NCBI RefSeq assembly: GCF_002443155.1
Contig: NZ_CP023667.1
Location: forward strand, 3,596,001 to 3,660,000
DNA length: 64,000 nucleotides
Source of the DNA: Alcaligenes faecalis
Lineage (GTDB): Bacteria > Pseudomonadota > Gammaproteobacteria > Burkholderiales > Burkholderiaceae_B
Direction: 5' to 3'
Shown: one piece after another, positions 37,457-46,656 of the stretch
How positions within the stretch are numbered: the first letter of the stretch is position 1
How the letters are laid out: every line of letters starts with the position of its first letter
The notes under the pieces: generated by a model
The model's database searches: none
Told to the model about the DNA's origin: nothing
Seen by the model: the letters and a program-made list of their open reading frames with translations, nothing else
Translations under genes and position numbers: made by a program

Positions 37457-39904
37457 ATGAGTTCTTCTTCCCGCTCCCCCAATTCTAAACCCGAGCAAAG
37501 CTCCGGTTCCTGGCTTGCCCGCCTCATCGTCAAGACCTCGGTCTTTTTTGTGGGGCTTGGTCTGTGTGCCGTCCTGCTCGGGTCACTTGCGCTGGCTTTG
37601 GCCTGGCCCAACCTGCCCGATCTCAGCGCCATGATCGACTACCGCCCCCGAGTGCCGCTGCGCATTTACACGGCGGATAAGGTGTTGATCGGCGAATTTG
37701 GTGAAGAACGCCGCAATGTGTTGCGTTTTGACGAAATCCCCGATGTGATGAAATCGGCCATTCTGGCAGCCGAGGACGACCGTTTCTACCAGCACGGCGG
37801 GATTGACTGGATGGGTGTTGGCCGCGCAGCCCTGGCCAACATGACCCATATGTCCAAGACGCAAGGGGCCAGTACGATCACCATGCAGGTAGCGCGTAAC
37901 TTCTACCTGTCATCGGAAAAGACCTATACCCGCAAGTTCTACGAACTGCTGCTGACCTTCAAGATTGAGGCCACGCTGTCCAAAGACCAGATTCTGGATC
38001 TGTACATGAACCAGATCTATCTGGGTCACCGCGCCTATGGTTTTGCGGCAGCGTCACGAACCTATCTGGGTAAACAGCTTGGCGAGATCACAACAGCAGA
38101 AGCCGCCATGCTGGCTGGTATCCCCAAAGCGCCTTCGCGCTTTAACCCGATTGCCAATTTCGAGCGCGCCAAAACCCGCCAGGGCTATGTGCTGGGCCGT
38201 ATGCGTAGCCTGGGTTACATCACTGAGCAGGAATACCAGGATGCGATGGCTCAGGAAATCGTTGTGAAATCGGCCTTGGGTACGCCTGCGGGTGGCTACG
38301 CCATCCACGGTGAATACGCGGCTGAACTGGCTCGCCAACTGCTGTACGGCGTCTACCAGGACAATGTGTACTCGCGCGGTTTCAACATCTACACAACGAT
38401 CAAGTCCACCGATCAGGAAGCCGCTTATCTGGCCGTACGTAACGGTATTCTGGATTACACCCGTCGTGCTCCTTACACTGGCCCGCAAGGCCAGGTGGAT
38501 CTGCCTGCCGGTATTGAAAACGACCACGCGCAGCTGGATTCCATTCTGGATGATTTGCAGGACAAGTATCCCGACACGGGCGATCTGCTGACAGGTGTGG
38601 TGCTGGACGCCAGCCCCAACCAGATTCGCGTAGCCCGTACCGCCCAGCAAATTATTGACGTCAACGACAAGCGCGCCCTGAAGATTGTCGCTCGTGGCTT
38701 GGTGAAAAACGCCAAGGCAGACGTACGCATTCAGCGCGGTTCCGTGGTCTATCTGTTCCGCAATGGCGATTACTGGGAAGTGATCAATATGCCTGCGGTA
38801 CAAGCCGCTTTTGTGTCGGTACGCCCACAAGACGGCGCCATTCAAGCCATGGTGGGTGGTTTCCACTTCTCCGACGGGAAGTTCAACCGCGTCACGCAAG
38901 CCTGGCGCCAGCCTGGCTCGGCCTTCAAGCCTTTCATCTACGCTTCCTCGCTGGAGCGCGGCCTGACCCCTGCCACCCAGATTTCGGACGAACCCTTTGT
39001 TCTGACCGCCGCCCAGACTGGCTCCAAGCCCTGGACGCCCAAGAACTACGGCCGTACCTATGAGCCCATGCTGACCATGCGTCAAGGTTTGTACAAGTCC
39101 AAAAATATGGTGTCCATCCGTATCATGCAGGCCGTCGGTCCCAAGTACGTGCAGGAATACGTGACTCGCTTCGGTTTCGACAAAGCCCGTCAGCCTGCGG
39201 TGCTGCCGCTGGCTCTGGGTGCAGGTAGCGTGACCCCCTTGCAAATGGCGGGTGCCTACTCGGTCTTTGCCAATGGCGGCTACCGTACCGAGCCTTATCT
39301 GATCGATTACGTCACCGACAGCACCAATAAAGTCATCATGCGCGCCAAGCCCATTGTGGCCGGGGACGCAGCGGCTCGCGCCATTGACGCTCGCACTGCG
39401 TATGTCATGAACGACTTGCTGCGTGGTGTCGCGACCTCCGGCACGGGTGCCCGTGCCTCACGTGAGTTGAAGCGTACGGACATTGGCGGCAAGACCGGGA
39501 CTACCAACGATTCGCAAGACGCCTGGTTTGCGGGCTACACACCTGATCTGGTCGGCATTGCCTGGATGGGTTTTGACAAGCCCCGCAGCCTGGGTTCGGG
39601 CGAGACTGGTGGTGGTGCATCCATGCCAATCTGGATCAACTACATGCGCACCGCGCTCAAGGACAAGCCCATCGTGCCTCCGGGCCCTGCACCTTCAGGC
39701 CTGTCGCGCATCAACGGGGACTTCTACTTTGACGAATTCCCGCCCGGACAAGCCATTGCCCGTGTTGGCCTGCCTGCCCCCGGTGACGGCGCCCTGCAAC
39801 AAGGCGGTGGGGATCAAAACGACGGTATTGGCGACCTGCTGCGACAACTGGACTCTGACTCCGGTTCTTCGGGCACGCAAGCCCAGCCCTTCGTCCCCTT
39901 CTAA
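37457..39904 (+). CDS. mrcA: Penicillin-binding protein 1A (bifunctional transglycosylase/transpeptidase)
   Basis: 815 residues. One membrane anchor at about 27-50, GT51 glycosyltransferase domain with catalytic E106 in EDDRFYQH and the conserved TITMQVARNFYLS, an OB-like insert typical of PBP1A, and a transpeptidase domain with S488-x2-K491 (SAFK), KSKN and K679-T-G-T. It polymerises and crosslinks peptidoglycan at the outer face of the inner membrane. A Gly/Gln/Asp-rich low-complexity tail ends the protein. It has its own strong terminator. Confidence 0.96.
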   Translation: MSSSSRSPNSKPEQSSGSWLARLIVKTSVFFVGLGLCAVLLGSLALALAWPNLPDLSAMIDYRPRVPLRIYTADKVLIGEFGEERRNVLRFDEIPDVMKSAILAAEDDRFYQHGGIDWMGVGRAALANMTHMSKTQGASTITMQVARNFYLSSEKTYTRKFYELLLTFKIEATLSKDQILDLYMNQIYLGHRAYGFAAASRTYLGKQLGEITTAEAAMLAGIPKAPSRFNPIANFERAKTRQGYVLGRMRSLGYITEQEYQDAMAQEIVVKSALGTPAGGYAIHGEYAAELARQLLYGVYQDNVYSRGFNIYTTIKSTDQEAAYLAVRNGILDYTRRAPYTGPQGQVDLPAGIENDHAQLDSILDDLQDKYPDTGDLLTGVVLDASPNQIRVARTAQQIIDVNDKRALKIVARGLVKNAKADVRIQRGSVVYLFRNGDYWEVINMPAVQAAFVSVRPQDGAIQAMVGGFHFSDGKFNRVTQAWRQPGSAFKPFIYASSLERGLTPATQISDEPFVLTAAQTGSKPWTPKNYGRTYEPMLTMRQGLYKSKNMVSIRIMQAVGPKYVQEYVTRFGFDKARQPAVLPLALGAGSVTPLQMAGAYSVFANGGYRTEPYLIDYVTDSTNKVIMRAKPIVAGDAAARAIDARTAYVMNDLLRGVATSGTGARASRELKRTDIGGKTGTTNDSQDAWFAGYTPDLVGIAWMGFDKPRSLGSGETGGGASMPIWINYMRTALKDKPIVPPGPAPSGLSRINGDFYFDEFPPGQAIARVGLPAPGDGALQQGGGDQNDGIGDLLRQLDSDSGSSGTQAQPFVPF

Positions 39905-39916
39905 ATCCAGTACCCC

Positions 39917-39937
39917 AACGCCGGCCTAGCCGGCGTT
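39917..39937 (+). terminator. Rho-independent terminator of mrcA
   Basis: AACGCCGGC-CTA-GCCGGCGTT followed by TTTTT. It lies 12 bases past the mrcA stop. Confidence 0.92.
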
Positions 39938-39999
39938 TTTTATGCTTTGTCCCTCACAATGGCATAATGTTCTGCATTGTCCGCACTCGCTCATCACTT

Positions 40000-40134
40000 A
40001 TGAACAAACTACGTTCCTCCCGCCTGCTGGCCTTGCTGACACTAAGCGTTTTTCTTAGCGCTTGCGGCTACAAAGGCCCCTTGTACCACCCTCCTGCGCA
40101 GGAAGCAGCGGACGCCCAAACAGCGCCGCGCTGA
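40000..40134 (+). CDS. lptM: LPS translocon maturation chaperone LptM (small lipoprotein)
   Basis: 44 residues. Lipoprotein signal peptide with lipobox L-S-A-C, the lipidated Cys at position 22, immediately followed by GYKGPLYHPP, the hallmark of LptM/YifL (C-G-x-K-G-P-L-Y). It helps LptD fold and form its correct disulfides in the outer membrane. The gene sits 41 bases before lysA, the usual place in proteobacteria. Confidence 0.9.
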   Translation: MNKLRSSRLLALLTLSVFLSACGYKGPLYHPPAQEAADAQTAPR

Positions 40135-40175
40135 TTTCCGCCCTGCTCGCTTAACCTCTGTTATTTGACGACACC

Positions 40176-41444
40176 ATGACCGTTGCACCTCACTTCCAAT
40201 TTCAGAACAACACGCTGCATGCCGAGCAAGTTCCCCTGAACAAGCTGGCTGAAGAATTCGGCACCCCTCTGTATGTGTATTCCCGCCAAGCCTTGCGCGA
40301 CGCCTGGGAGTCCTATCGAGTGGCAGGTCAGGACCGCAAGTTGTTGGTGTGCTATGGCATGAAGGCCAATTCCAATCTGGCCATTCTGCAAGAATTTGCC
40401 CGCCTGGGTACCGGCTTTGACATCGTCTCGGGCGGTGAACTGGCCCGTGTCATCGCTGCCGGTGGCGATCCAGGCAAAGTGGTGTTCTCCGGTGTCGGCA
40501 AACAGGTTTGGGAAATCGAAGCGGCCCTGAAAGCAGGCGTAAAGTGCTTTAACGTCGAGTCCGAAGGCGAGCTGGAGCGTGTTGCCCAGGTTGCAGAACG
40601 CATGAATGTGAAAGCGCCTGTTTCCTTGCGTGTGAATCCGGACGTGGATGCCCGCACCCATCCCTATATTTCCACGGGCCTGAAAGACAACAAGTTCGGC
40701 GTGCCGATTGATCAGGCCCCCCGCATCTATGCACGCGCCCAAAAGCTGCCCAGCCTGAATATTGTGGGTGTGGACTGCCATATCGGCTCGCAGATCACCG
40801 AAGTCAGCCCCTATCTGGATGCGCTGGACAAGCTGATCAAGCTGATCCTGGCCCTGAAAGAGCAAGGCGTTAACCTGACCCACTTGGATCTGGGTGGCGG
40901 CCTGGGCATTCGCTACACCGACGAAACCCTGGTGACCCCCACCCAGCTGCTGACCGAAGTCTTTGCCGCTCTGGACAAGAACGGCCTGGGCCATCTGGAA
41001 ATCGTGCTGGAACCCGGCCGCTCCATGGTGGGCAATGCCGGTGTGCTGCTAAGCCGCGTGGAATACCTCAAGCATGGCGAGACCAAAAACTTCGCCATCA
41101 TTGATGCCGCCATGAACGACTTGATTCGCCCCACCCTGTACGATGCCTGGCACAGTGTGGAAGCGGTAGAACCTCGTCCCGTGACCGAGGACACCCCCCG
41201 CTACGATCTGGTTGGCCCTATCTGCGAAAGCGGTGACTGGCTGGCACGTGACCGTCAGCTGGCGCTGGAACAGGACGACCTGATCGCCATCATGTCCGCC
41301 GGTGCCTACGCCTTTACCATGGCCAGCCAGTACAACACCCGCCCCCGTGCGGCTGAAATTCTGGTCGATGGGGATCAAGTCCATGTGATCCGCCCCCGCG
41401 AAACACTGGAAAGTTTGTTTGCCAGCGAACAATTGCTCCCATAA
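40176..41444 (+). CDS. lysA: Diaminopimelate decarboxylase
   Basis: 422 residues. PLP lysine K63 in CYGMKANSN; HIGSQI; GGGLGIRY phosphate loop; EPGRSMVGNAG; catalytic Cys in GPICESGDW; and a terminal YNTRPRAAEILV. It decarboxylates meso-diaminopimelate to lysine, the last step of lysine synthesis. Preceded by lptM; dapF, often next in other proteobacteria, is not here. Confidence 0.96.
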   Translation: MTVAPHFQFQNNTLHAEQVPLNKLAEEFGTPLYVYSRQALRDAWESYRVAGQDRKLLVCYGMKANSNLAILQEFARLGTGFDIVSGGELARVIAAGGDPGKVVFSGVGKQVWEIEAALKAGVKCFNVESEGELERVAQVAERMNVKAPVSLRVNPDVDARTHPYISTGLKDNKFGVPIDQAPRIYARAQKLPSLNIVGVDCHIGSQITEVSPYLDALDKLIKLILALKEQGVNLTHLDLGGGLGIRYTDETLVTPTQLLTEVFAALDKNGLGHLEIVLEPGRSMVGNAGVLLSRVEYLKHGETKNFAIIDAAMNDLIRPTLYDAWHSVEAVEPRPVTEDTPRYDLVGPICESGDWLARDRQLALEQDDLIAIMSAGAYAFTMASQYNTRPRAAEILVDGDQVHVIRPRETLESLFASEQLLP

Positions 41445-41507
41445 AGCCGGGGCAAGAATGCAGGTAACAACCATTCAGCCTTAAAGAACTCTCGAATCTG
41501 ACCGTAA

Positions 41508-41558
41508 AACAGGCCGGGACTGCACTGCCATCAGCAGGCAAAGCAGTCCCGGCCTGTT
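41508..41558. other. Long perfect stem-loop after lysA, terminator-like
   Basis: 16-base arms (41508-41523 and 41543-41558) are perfectly complementary around a 19-base loop. No T-run follows on the plus strand. Four A at 41506-41509 would give a short U-tract only on the minus strand, where no gene ends. It may stop lysA transcripts without a classic U-tract, or be a small repeat. Confidence 0.5.
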
Positions 41559-41639
41559 GCGTCCTAGCCGGGAAAGCACAGATTTCGCTGTCAGTGGCCA
41601 GACAGTTCGATGGTAAGCGCTGGAGGCTGTACCACCATC

Positions 41640-44552
41640 ATGACCACCCCAGGGATACCGACACACGGCTTTGAGCCCGTTACATCGGCTAGCGAACGCC
41701 TGATTCGCGGCTTGAGTCTTTACGTCATCCCTTTGTTTCTGATCATGCTCACTTTATGGGCATTGTTGTTCCTGCCGAATCGCTACCCTACGGCCCCCGG
41801 TCAAAGCTTAAGCATTCAGGCACTCGCCAGTCAGCAAGAACATGCGGATCCAGAGTTACTGACGCGATTGAGAAATGCGCCGTCCCGGCAACGGCTGCAC
41901 CTGAGCGAGCCCCATTGGCTCCTGCTGACCCTGCCTGCTCCCTTCCCCCAGCAAGAACAAGTCCTGCACTTTCCCGCCTCTCCGATTTCCTCGCTGCACT
42001 GTCAAGATGCCCGTAGCGGCAAGACCCTGCGCGATAGCGAACTGGACCCGCCTGCTCCCCTGTCACCGGCGCCGGTCAAAAGCTACACCCTGGAACTGGG
42101 CCAGGCGAACCATCCTGACACCATTCTGTGCCGTGTCGACACCTCCCGCCCGACTCTCTTGCAAGCCCAACTCTGGGCCAGAGCGGACATCAGCAACTCA
42201 TCCATTCGCCTTAGCCGCGGTATAGGGCTGCTGGAAGGCGGTTTGCTGACCATGGCCATGTTCATGCTGGTACTGGCCGCCACCAACCGGGCCTGGATCT
42301 ACCTGCTGCTGTCGGTCTGGCTGATTGGCAACCTGCGCTTGGGTTCCATGGCCATGGGCTGGGACACGCAATGGCTGGGCCAGATGCTGCCCTCGCAGTA
42401 CATGCCTGCGCTACGTCAGGTCACCATCGCCTGCTACTTCATCCTGAGCTACTCCCTGTTCACCGTCTTGCTGGGCAACTCCATCACCACCGCCCGCCTG
42501 CAACGCTTGCTGCCTACGGTGGGCATACTGGGCCTGATCCTGCTGCCCGTGTCCCTGCTGGCCCCAGCCTCGGTGTTCCAGCCTGTCATGTGGATCAGCA
42601 CCATTTACGCGCTGTGCTGCGTCTCTGCCGTGCTGCTATCTATCCTCCTGCATACCCGCTCGCGCATTCTGCTGTGGCAACTGGTGCTGCTGAGCATGGC
42701 CTTGTGCATGCTGATTTCAGCCATTTTCCTGGTGGCTTTTGGTCGTTCCAGCTTCGTGGAGAACTTCAACGGCGTCATCGCCTTCCTGCTCTCCAACCTG
42801 ATGGTGGCTCTGGCCGTGGGTGAACGCCTGCGAGAAGACCGCAGCGAATCCCTGCGCGCCCGTAACGAGCTGATGGCCCACTACCTGCTGACCCCCGTCG
42901 GCATGTTCACCCTGAACGAATCCGGTGTCTTTCAGCGTATCAGCCCCATGCTGAGCCGCATGCTCAACATAGACGCAGACCCAAGTGAAAACACCATTTA
43001 CTGGACAGACTTCTTCCCTGAGCAGGACTGGAAGGCCGTCGCACAAAGCACTCAGAATGGCCAGGATGTCACCATCACCCACTACGACAGCAATGCACAG
43101 CCGTGCCAATTCGCCTTGCGCGTTGCCATCGTCAACCAGAGCATAGAAGGCTCGCTGCAAGACATCACCGCCCGCGCCGAGACCTACCGCCAACTGCGTC
43201 TGATGGCCGACAACGATCCGGTCACCAATGTCCTGAACCAGCGTGGTATTGAAAAAGCACTGGACGGCCTGCTCAGCCGCAGCCAGGACGACAAACCCTG
43301 CCTGCTGGCCTACCTGGACCTGAATCACATCAAATATGTGAACGGCACCTTTGGCCACTCCTCGGGCGACGCCCTGCTGCTGAAAGTCTGCGAACAACTG
43401 GAATCGGTCCTGCGCAGCAAAGACAAAATCGGCCGCATCGGCAGCGACGAATTTGTCATCATCTTCGAAGACTGCGAACCCGAACAAGCACGAGAGCTGG
43501 CCAATAGCGTGCTGGAATCACTGAACAAAAACCCTTTGCTGGCCGGCAACCGCAGCTTCAACCTGCGCAGTACATTGGGCTTGGTCGAAGTTGCGCCCGG
43601 CATGGCTCCGCAAGAGGCCATCTCCGCCGCCAGCCGAGCCGCCCGCGACGCCCGCCGCCTGCACCAGGACATGATCATCTACGAGCAGGACTCCAACGCC
43701 CTGCAGGAACACGCTGAAGAACTGCGCCTGTTCGAAGAGCTGGAAGGTGGTTCATCACGCGCGCTGTATCTGGAAATGCAGCCCATCGCCGCCCTGCGCC
43801 GCCCCATGGACAGCCTGAACTTCGAGGCGCTACTGCGTGTGCGAGACTCCTCCGGCCAGCTCATCCCCACCGGCCGCATCATTGCCGCAGCCGAAGAAAG
43901 CGGCACCATTACCATCATCGACAAATGGGTGTTCTCGGCCACGCTGGAGTGGATGTCCAAACACGAAGCACAGCTAAGCAAAACCCAATGGGTCACCATC
44001 AACCTGAGCGGCGTGTCGCTGAACGACGACACCTTCATCCAGTGGTTCTTTGACATCCTGGCCCGCTTTGAACACCTGGCTCGCCGCCTGTGTGTAGAGA
44101 TCACCGAAGGCGTCGCCCTGGACGACCTGGAGCACACCCGCAACTTCATGCGACGTCTGCAACAAATGGGCGTACGCATCGCACTGGATGACTTTGGAGC
44201 CGGTTACACCTCCTTCTCCTACCTGCGCGAACTGCCTGCCGACGCCATCAAAATCGACGGCGCCCTGATCTGCGACATGCTCAAAAAAGAGACCAATGTC
44301 GCCATCGTGCGCACCATCGTCGAACTGGCCAACAACCTGGGCATGATCAGCATCGCCGAATGGGTAGAAGACGTCCCCACCCTGAAAGCCCTGCAAGAAC
44401 TGGGCGTGGACTACGTGCAAGGCTTCATCATCTCCAAAGCCTGCACCCCGGCAGACCTGCTCAAGGCCAAAGCCATGCCCGACCTGGTCAACGACCCGGC
44501 AGCCCGCCAGTTCCTGATCGAATCGCAAGATAAATTCCCGCCAGCCATGTAA
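41640..44552 (+). CDS. Membrane-bound GGDEF-EAL cyclic-di-GMP protein
   Basis: 970 residues from ATG 41640; GGAGG lies about 12 bases upstream, and an in-phase ATG at 41610 is the alternative. Order: membrane segment near 20-42; periplasmic region to about 185; seven or eight membrane segments (about 195-400, 7TMR-DISM-like); a PAS-like region (about 430-540); GGDEF; EAL. The diguanylate-cyclase signature reads G601-S-D-E-F605, a substituted but possibly functional GGDEF. The EAL domain keeps E729-A-L-L-R, NLSG, EITE, DDFGAG, the Lys of IKIDG, the Glu of AEWVE and QGF, so phosphodiesterase activity is likely. Single gene. Confidence 0.88.
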   Translation: MTTPGIPTHGFEPVTSASERLIRGLSLYVIPLFLIMLTLWALLFLPNRYPTAPGQSLSIQALASQQEHADPELLTRLRNAPSRQRLHLSEPHWLLLTLPAPFPQQEQVLHFPASPISSLHCQDARSGKTLRDSELDPPAPLSPAPVKSYTLELGQANHPDTILCRVDTSRPTLLQAQLWARADISNSSIRLSRGIGLLEGGLLTMAMFMLVLAATNRAWIYLLLSVWLIGNLRLGSMAMGWDTQWLGQMLPSQYMPALRQVTIACYFILSYSLFTVLLGNSITTARLQRLLPTVGILGLILLPVSLLAPASVFQPVMWISTIYALCCVSAVLLSILLHTRSRILLWQLVLLSMALCMLISAIFLVAFGRSSFVENFNGVIAFLLSNLMVALAVGERLREDRSESLRARNELMAHYLLTPVGMFTLNESGVFQRISPMLSRMLNIDADPSENTIYWTDFFPEQDWKAVAQSTQNGQDVTITHYDSNAQPCQFALRVAIVNQSIEGSLQDITARAETYRQLRLMADNDPVTNVLNQRGIEKALDGLLSRSQDDKPCLLAYLDLNHIKYVNGTFGHSSGDALLLKVCEQLESVLRSKDKIGRIGSDEFVIIFEDCEPEQARELANSVLESLNKNPLLAGNRSFNLRSTLGLVEVAPGMAPQEAISAASRAARDARRLHQDMIIYEQDSNALQEHAEELRLFEELEGGSSRALYLEMQPIAALRRPMDSLNFEALLRVRDSSGQLIPTGRIIAAAEESGTITIIDKWVFSATLEWMSKHEAQLSKTQWVTINLSGVSLNDDTFIQWFFDILARFEHLARRLCVEITEGVALDDLEHTRNFMRRLQQMGVRIALDDFGAGYTSFSYLRELPADAIKIDGALICDMLKKETNVAIVRTIVELANNLGMISIAEWVEDVPTLKALQELGVDYVQGFIISKACTPADLLKAKAMPDLVNDPAARQFLIESQDKFPPAM

Positions 44553-44559
44553 ACAAATA

Positions 44560-44591
44560 GCCACCCAAGCCCCATAGAAGGCTCGGGTGGC
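44560..44591 (+). terminator. Probable terminator hairpin after the GGDEF-EAL gene
   Basis: GCCACCC pairs with GGGTGGC and, past one mismatch, AGCC with GGCT, around an 8-base loop. It starts 8 bases after the stop. The following AAATAAC is not a U-tract, so confidence is moderate. Confidence 0.5.
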
Positions 44592-44890
44592 AAATAACAG
44601 AGCCTCCGTCACCAGCCGACGCGCACTCGCCTCAAATGCCATGTGGAAGCTATAAATGCTTTCCTAATGCCATTGCCATCACCCCACAACACCCAGCCAA
44701 GCCATATCAGAGCCCTGAGTCATATGGCCCCTTCGCTTCACTTACTATCGCGTGATACCCAACTCTAAATTTTGCATTTCGAACCGGTTACCGCTCCAAG
44801 TGCAGACGCACACCTAAGGCAGAAGCAATAAATAGAACAGAGGGTCGATACAGACATCCCGCTAGCTTCGGCTTTGACGGTCTGGGGTCT

Positions 44891-44944
44891 GGGTTTGGGT
44901 TTGGGTTTGGGTTTGGGTTTGGGTTTGGGTTTGGGTTTGGGTTT
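44891..44944. repeat. Tandem hexanucleotide repeat, nine perfect GGGTTT copies
   Basis: Nine uninterrupted copies of GGGTTT, preceded by degenerate TCTGGGG units and followed by a second degenerate hexamer tract (GGTCTA-like, about 44945-44985). G-tracts of three separated by TTT can form a G-quadruplex on the plus strand. It lies in the roughly 640-bp gene-free stretch between the GGDEF-EAL gene and the IS cluster. The frame through it gives only a Gly-Leu polymer with no credible start. Confidence 0.97.
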
Positions 44945-45133
44945 GGATCTAGATCTAGTTCCAGGTCTAGGTCTAGGTCTTCACCTGAGTCTGGCTATGA
45001 CTAGGCCGAGCCACCTCGATACAACACGCTTCCGATCAACACCTGCCCCAGAAACCACAATCACACTCAGCCAGAAACCCACCCACCGCCCGCCTAGTTC
45101 CAAAGTCAGGGGCGACATAGATAACCACTGTGA

Positions 45134-45204
45134 GCCGCTGGTGTGCTGGGCGGGGGTGTCGGGGCGATTCAGAGTGCTTGCCGCAGGCAGAAGATCGCGT
45201 AGGG
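45134..45204 (+). repeat. Left copy of an intergenic repeat flanking the IS cluster
   Basis: 45134-45164 matches the reverse complement of 47911-47941 at 30 of 31 positions, and CAGAAGATCGCGTAGGG (45188-45204) matches 47856-47872 exactly; the segment between is diverged. The two copies face each other around the two insertion sequences. Confidence 0.85.
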
Positions 45205-45336
45205 ATGCAAGCATCCTGCTGTTTGAGCACGGCGCTTATAGTTTGTCCAATGGGATGGACGCCCCTACCCGCACCGGCATCCTATGTGCCAAAGTGGGCG
45301 TATCACCAACCACTTGAACCGAGCGAGGCGTCCATC

Positions 45337-46365
45337 ATGAAGATTACGACACTAGGTATCGATCTGGCAAAGCAAGTCTTTCAACTGCACGGCGTCGATG
45401 AACAAGGCAAAACCGTGTTAAGAAAACAGCTCAAACGCGACCAGATGGCCACGTTCTTCGCCACCTTACCGGTCTGCCTGATTGGCATGGAAGCATGTGG
45501 AAGTGCGCATCATTGGGCCCGTAAATTAGAATCGTTCGGGCATACCGTACGCTTGATTGCCCCTCAGTTTGTTAAACCCTACGTTAAAACCAACAAGAAC
45601 GATGCTGCTGATGCCGAAGCCATCTGCGAGGCAGTGGCTCGGCCTAACATGCGGTTTGTACCGATCAAAAATATCGAACAACAGTCCGTCTTGGCCTTGC
45701 ACCGGGCTCGACAAGGGTTCGTACGGGCACGGACCGCACAGGCCAATCAGATCCGCGGATTACTGGCTGAGTTCGGGCTGATCGTCCCACAGGGAATCTC
45801 TCACCTGCATACACGTGTCCCTGCGCTACTCGAGCAGGCGAATCAGGAGCTGACGGGCTCATTTCGATTACTCATACTCCGGCTCCTGGATCACTTAAAA
45901 GAGCTGGATAAACAGGTCCATGAGTTGGAGCGGCAGATTAAAGCCTGGCATAAGGCCAATGAAGCGAGCTGCCGACTTGAGAAAGTTGCGGGCATTGGCC
46001 CGATCACCGCCAGTGCCTTGGTTGCCACGATCGGCGATGCCAAAAACTTCACCAATGGCCGACAGTTAGCGGCGTGGCTAGGCTTAGTGCCCAAGCAGCA
46101 CTCCAGTGGTGGCAAGTCCGTGCTCCTGGGAATCAGCAAACGAGGAGATCAATATCTACGTACCTTGTTAATTCATGGCGCTCGAGCGGTGATCTATCGT
46201 GCACGGCAAGCCGCAGAGCCCACCGGTTGGCTACAACGACTCTTGCAGCGATCTCACGCTAACGTAGCGGCTGTTGCATTAGCCAACAAAAATGCCCGTA
46301 TCGTCTGGGCGTTACTGGCCAATCAACGAACCTTCCAGCCTGACTACACGCCTGACGGCTCATAG
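45337..46365 (+). CDS. IS110-superfamily transposase (DEDD recombinase)
   Basis: 342 residues from ATG 45337. The N-terminal RuvC-like DEDD domain shows D in GIDLAKQVF, E in IGMEACGS and the D-x2-D pair in NKNDAADAEAI. The C-terminal Tnp domain has GIGPITASALVATIG and AAWLGLVPKQHSSGGK with the candidate catalytic Ser. It appears intact. Distinct from the neighbouring transposase at 46680. Confidence 0.92.
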   Translation: MKITTLGIDLAKQVFQLHGVDEQGKTVLRKQLKRDQMATFFATLPVCLIGMEACGSAHHWARKLESFGHTVRLIAPQFVKPYVKTNKNDAADAEAICEAVARPNMRFVPIKNIEQQSVLALHRARQGFVRARTAQANQIRGLLAEFGLIVPQGISHLHTRVPALLEQANQELTGSFRLLILRLLDHLKELDKQVHELERQIKAWHKANEASCRLEKVAGIGPITASALVATIGDAKNFTNGRQLAAWLGLVPKQHSSGGKSVLLGISKRGDQYLRTLLIHGARAVIYRARQAAEPTGWLQRLLQRSHANVAAVALANKNARIVWALLANQRTFQPDYTPDGS

Positions 46366-46626
46366 TCAGGCTGGACTGAGCTTCCCCTTAAAAGCCACTA
46401 TTAACCCTTCTCCCGATTGCTCAGGCAAACACGACATGATGGCAAGATAGGTCAGACCGTGGTTGGTTAAACCCGATGTCCCCCAGGCACTAAGCAGTGC
46501 GCTTGTCCGATTGAGGCACCAACCAGCAGAACCCATCAGGGACCGCCGCTGACGCGGCAATCAAGTCCGGATGTACGGGTGCAATCTCGACCCACTGTCC
46601 AACATGAAGTGAGTGCTTGGCAAAAC
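46366..46626 (+). ncRNA. Possible bridge-RNA region of the IS1111-like element
   Basis: Noncoding DNA between the transposase stop and the right inverted repeat. In IS1111-group elements the structured RNA that guides target and donor recognition is thought to come from this end. I could not fold it by eye, so this is a position-based prediction only. Confidence 0.25.
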
Positions 46627-46656
46627 AGGGGCGTCCATGTACGGGGGACAAACTAT

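Larger units (their letters stand above)
45238..46656 (+). mobile_element. Insertion sequence of the IS110 superfamily, IS1111-like
   Basis: Bounded by imperfect inverted repeats: ATAGTTTGTCC + 6 bases + ATGGACGCCCCT on the left (45238-45266) and its complement with a 7-base middle on the right (46627-46656). The transposase has about 100 bases upstream but 290 bases of noncoding DNA downstream. Subterminal inverted repeats and a long right noncoding end are features of the IS1111 group of IS110 elements. Exact outer ends are uncertain by a few bases. Confidence 0.8.

Noticed and set aside
38054..39244. 396-codon open frame antisense to mrcA
   Set aside because: Same shadow effect over the conserved transpeptidase gene; no ribosome-binding site or domain.
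44874..45317. Open frame through the GGGTTT array (Gly-Leu polymer)
   Set aside because: No ribosome-binding site, the first third is repeat translation, and the rest runs into the intergenic repeat and the IS left end.
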